This document shows positions 6,053-6,053 of a DNA stretch of 6,053 nt, in pieces (the first letter of the stretch is position 1; every line of letters starts with the position of its first letter). Below the pieces are notes generated by a model that made no database searches, was not told the DNA's origin, and saw nothing but the letters and a program-made list of their open reading frames with translations. The translations under genes were made by a program, and so were the position numbers. Source of the DNA: CAZPAH01 sp964584495 (GTDB lineage Bacteria; Krumholzibacteriota; Krumholzibacteriia; Krumholzibacteriales; Krumholzibacteriaceae); the NCBI GenBank assembly GCA_964584495.1, contig CAZPAH010000153.1, positions 1 to 6,053 on the forward strand. Reading direction: 5' to 3'.

Positions 6053-6053
6053 C

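Overview
The window is about 6 kb of moderately G+C-rich bacterial DNA, densely packed with genes. It carries the 3' part of an electron-transfer operon on the + strand and, convergent to it, two unrelated genes on the - strand. Arginine is written mostly as AGG and isoleucine often as ATA in the + strand genes. The operon encodes Hdr/Qmo-type redox proteins, and the facing gene encodes a lipoprotein with an SdrD-B-like domain. Together these suggest an anaerobic, probably uncultured, Gram-negative-type bacterium. A Deltaproteobacteria-like or FCB-group candidate phylum is possible, but nothing here fixes the taxonomy.

Positions 1-4551 (+ strand) hold four tightly spaced genes. The first is the C-terminal 373 residues of an HdrA/QmoA-like iron-sulfur flavoprotein, cut by the window edge. 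The second is a complete 651-residue HdrA/QmoB-like iron-sulfur flavoprotein that overlaps the first by ATGA. The third is a 99-residue winged-helix protein. The fourth overlaps it by 20 bp and is a 387-residue QmoC-like fusion of a two-cluster HdrC domain to a six-helix HdrE/NarI-type cytochrome b domain. The order HdrA-HdrA-(wHTH)-HdrC/E matches QmoA-QmoB-QmoC of sulfate reducers apart from the regulator-like gene inside it. The likely product is a membrane-anchored complex passing electrons between the quinone pool and a cytoplasmic partner through FAD, several [4Fe-4S] clusters and heme b. The partner is not visible: no aprAB, hdrB/CCG protein, mvhD or hydrogenase gene lies in the window.

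Positions 4552-4589 are a 38-bp convergent gap with a short dyad. Positions 4590-5618 (- strand) encode a 342-residue lipoprotein: signal peptide with lipobox, one SdrD-B-like beta-sandwich domain, an unassigned Cys-containing helical domain and a glycine-rich tail. It has a textbook sigma-70-type promoter (extended -10 TATAAT, 17-bp spacer, TTGACC), a leader of about 114 nt and a perfect AGGAGG.

Positions 5789-6052 (- strand) are the C-terminal 87 residues of a tetratricopeptide-repeat protein running off the right edge.

The most interesting points are the second HdrA paralogue, where three of four cysteines of one ferredoxin site are lost although the surrounding sequence is kept, and the translationally overlapped winged-helix gene inside a Qmo-like operon. 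I see no CRISPR array, RNA gene, insertion sequence or attachment site.
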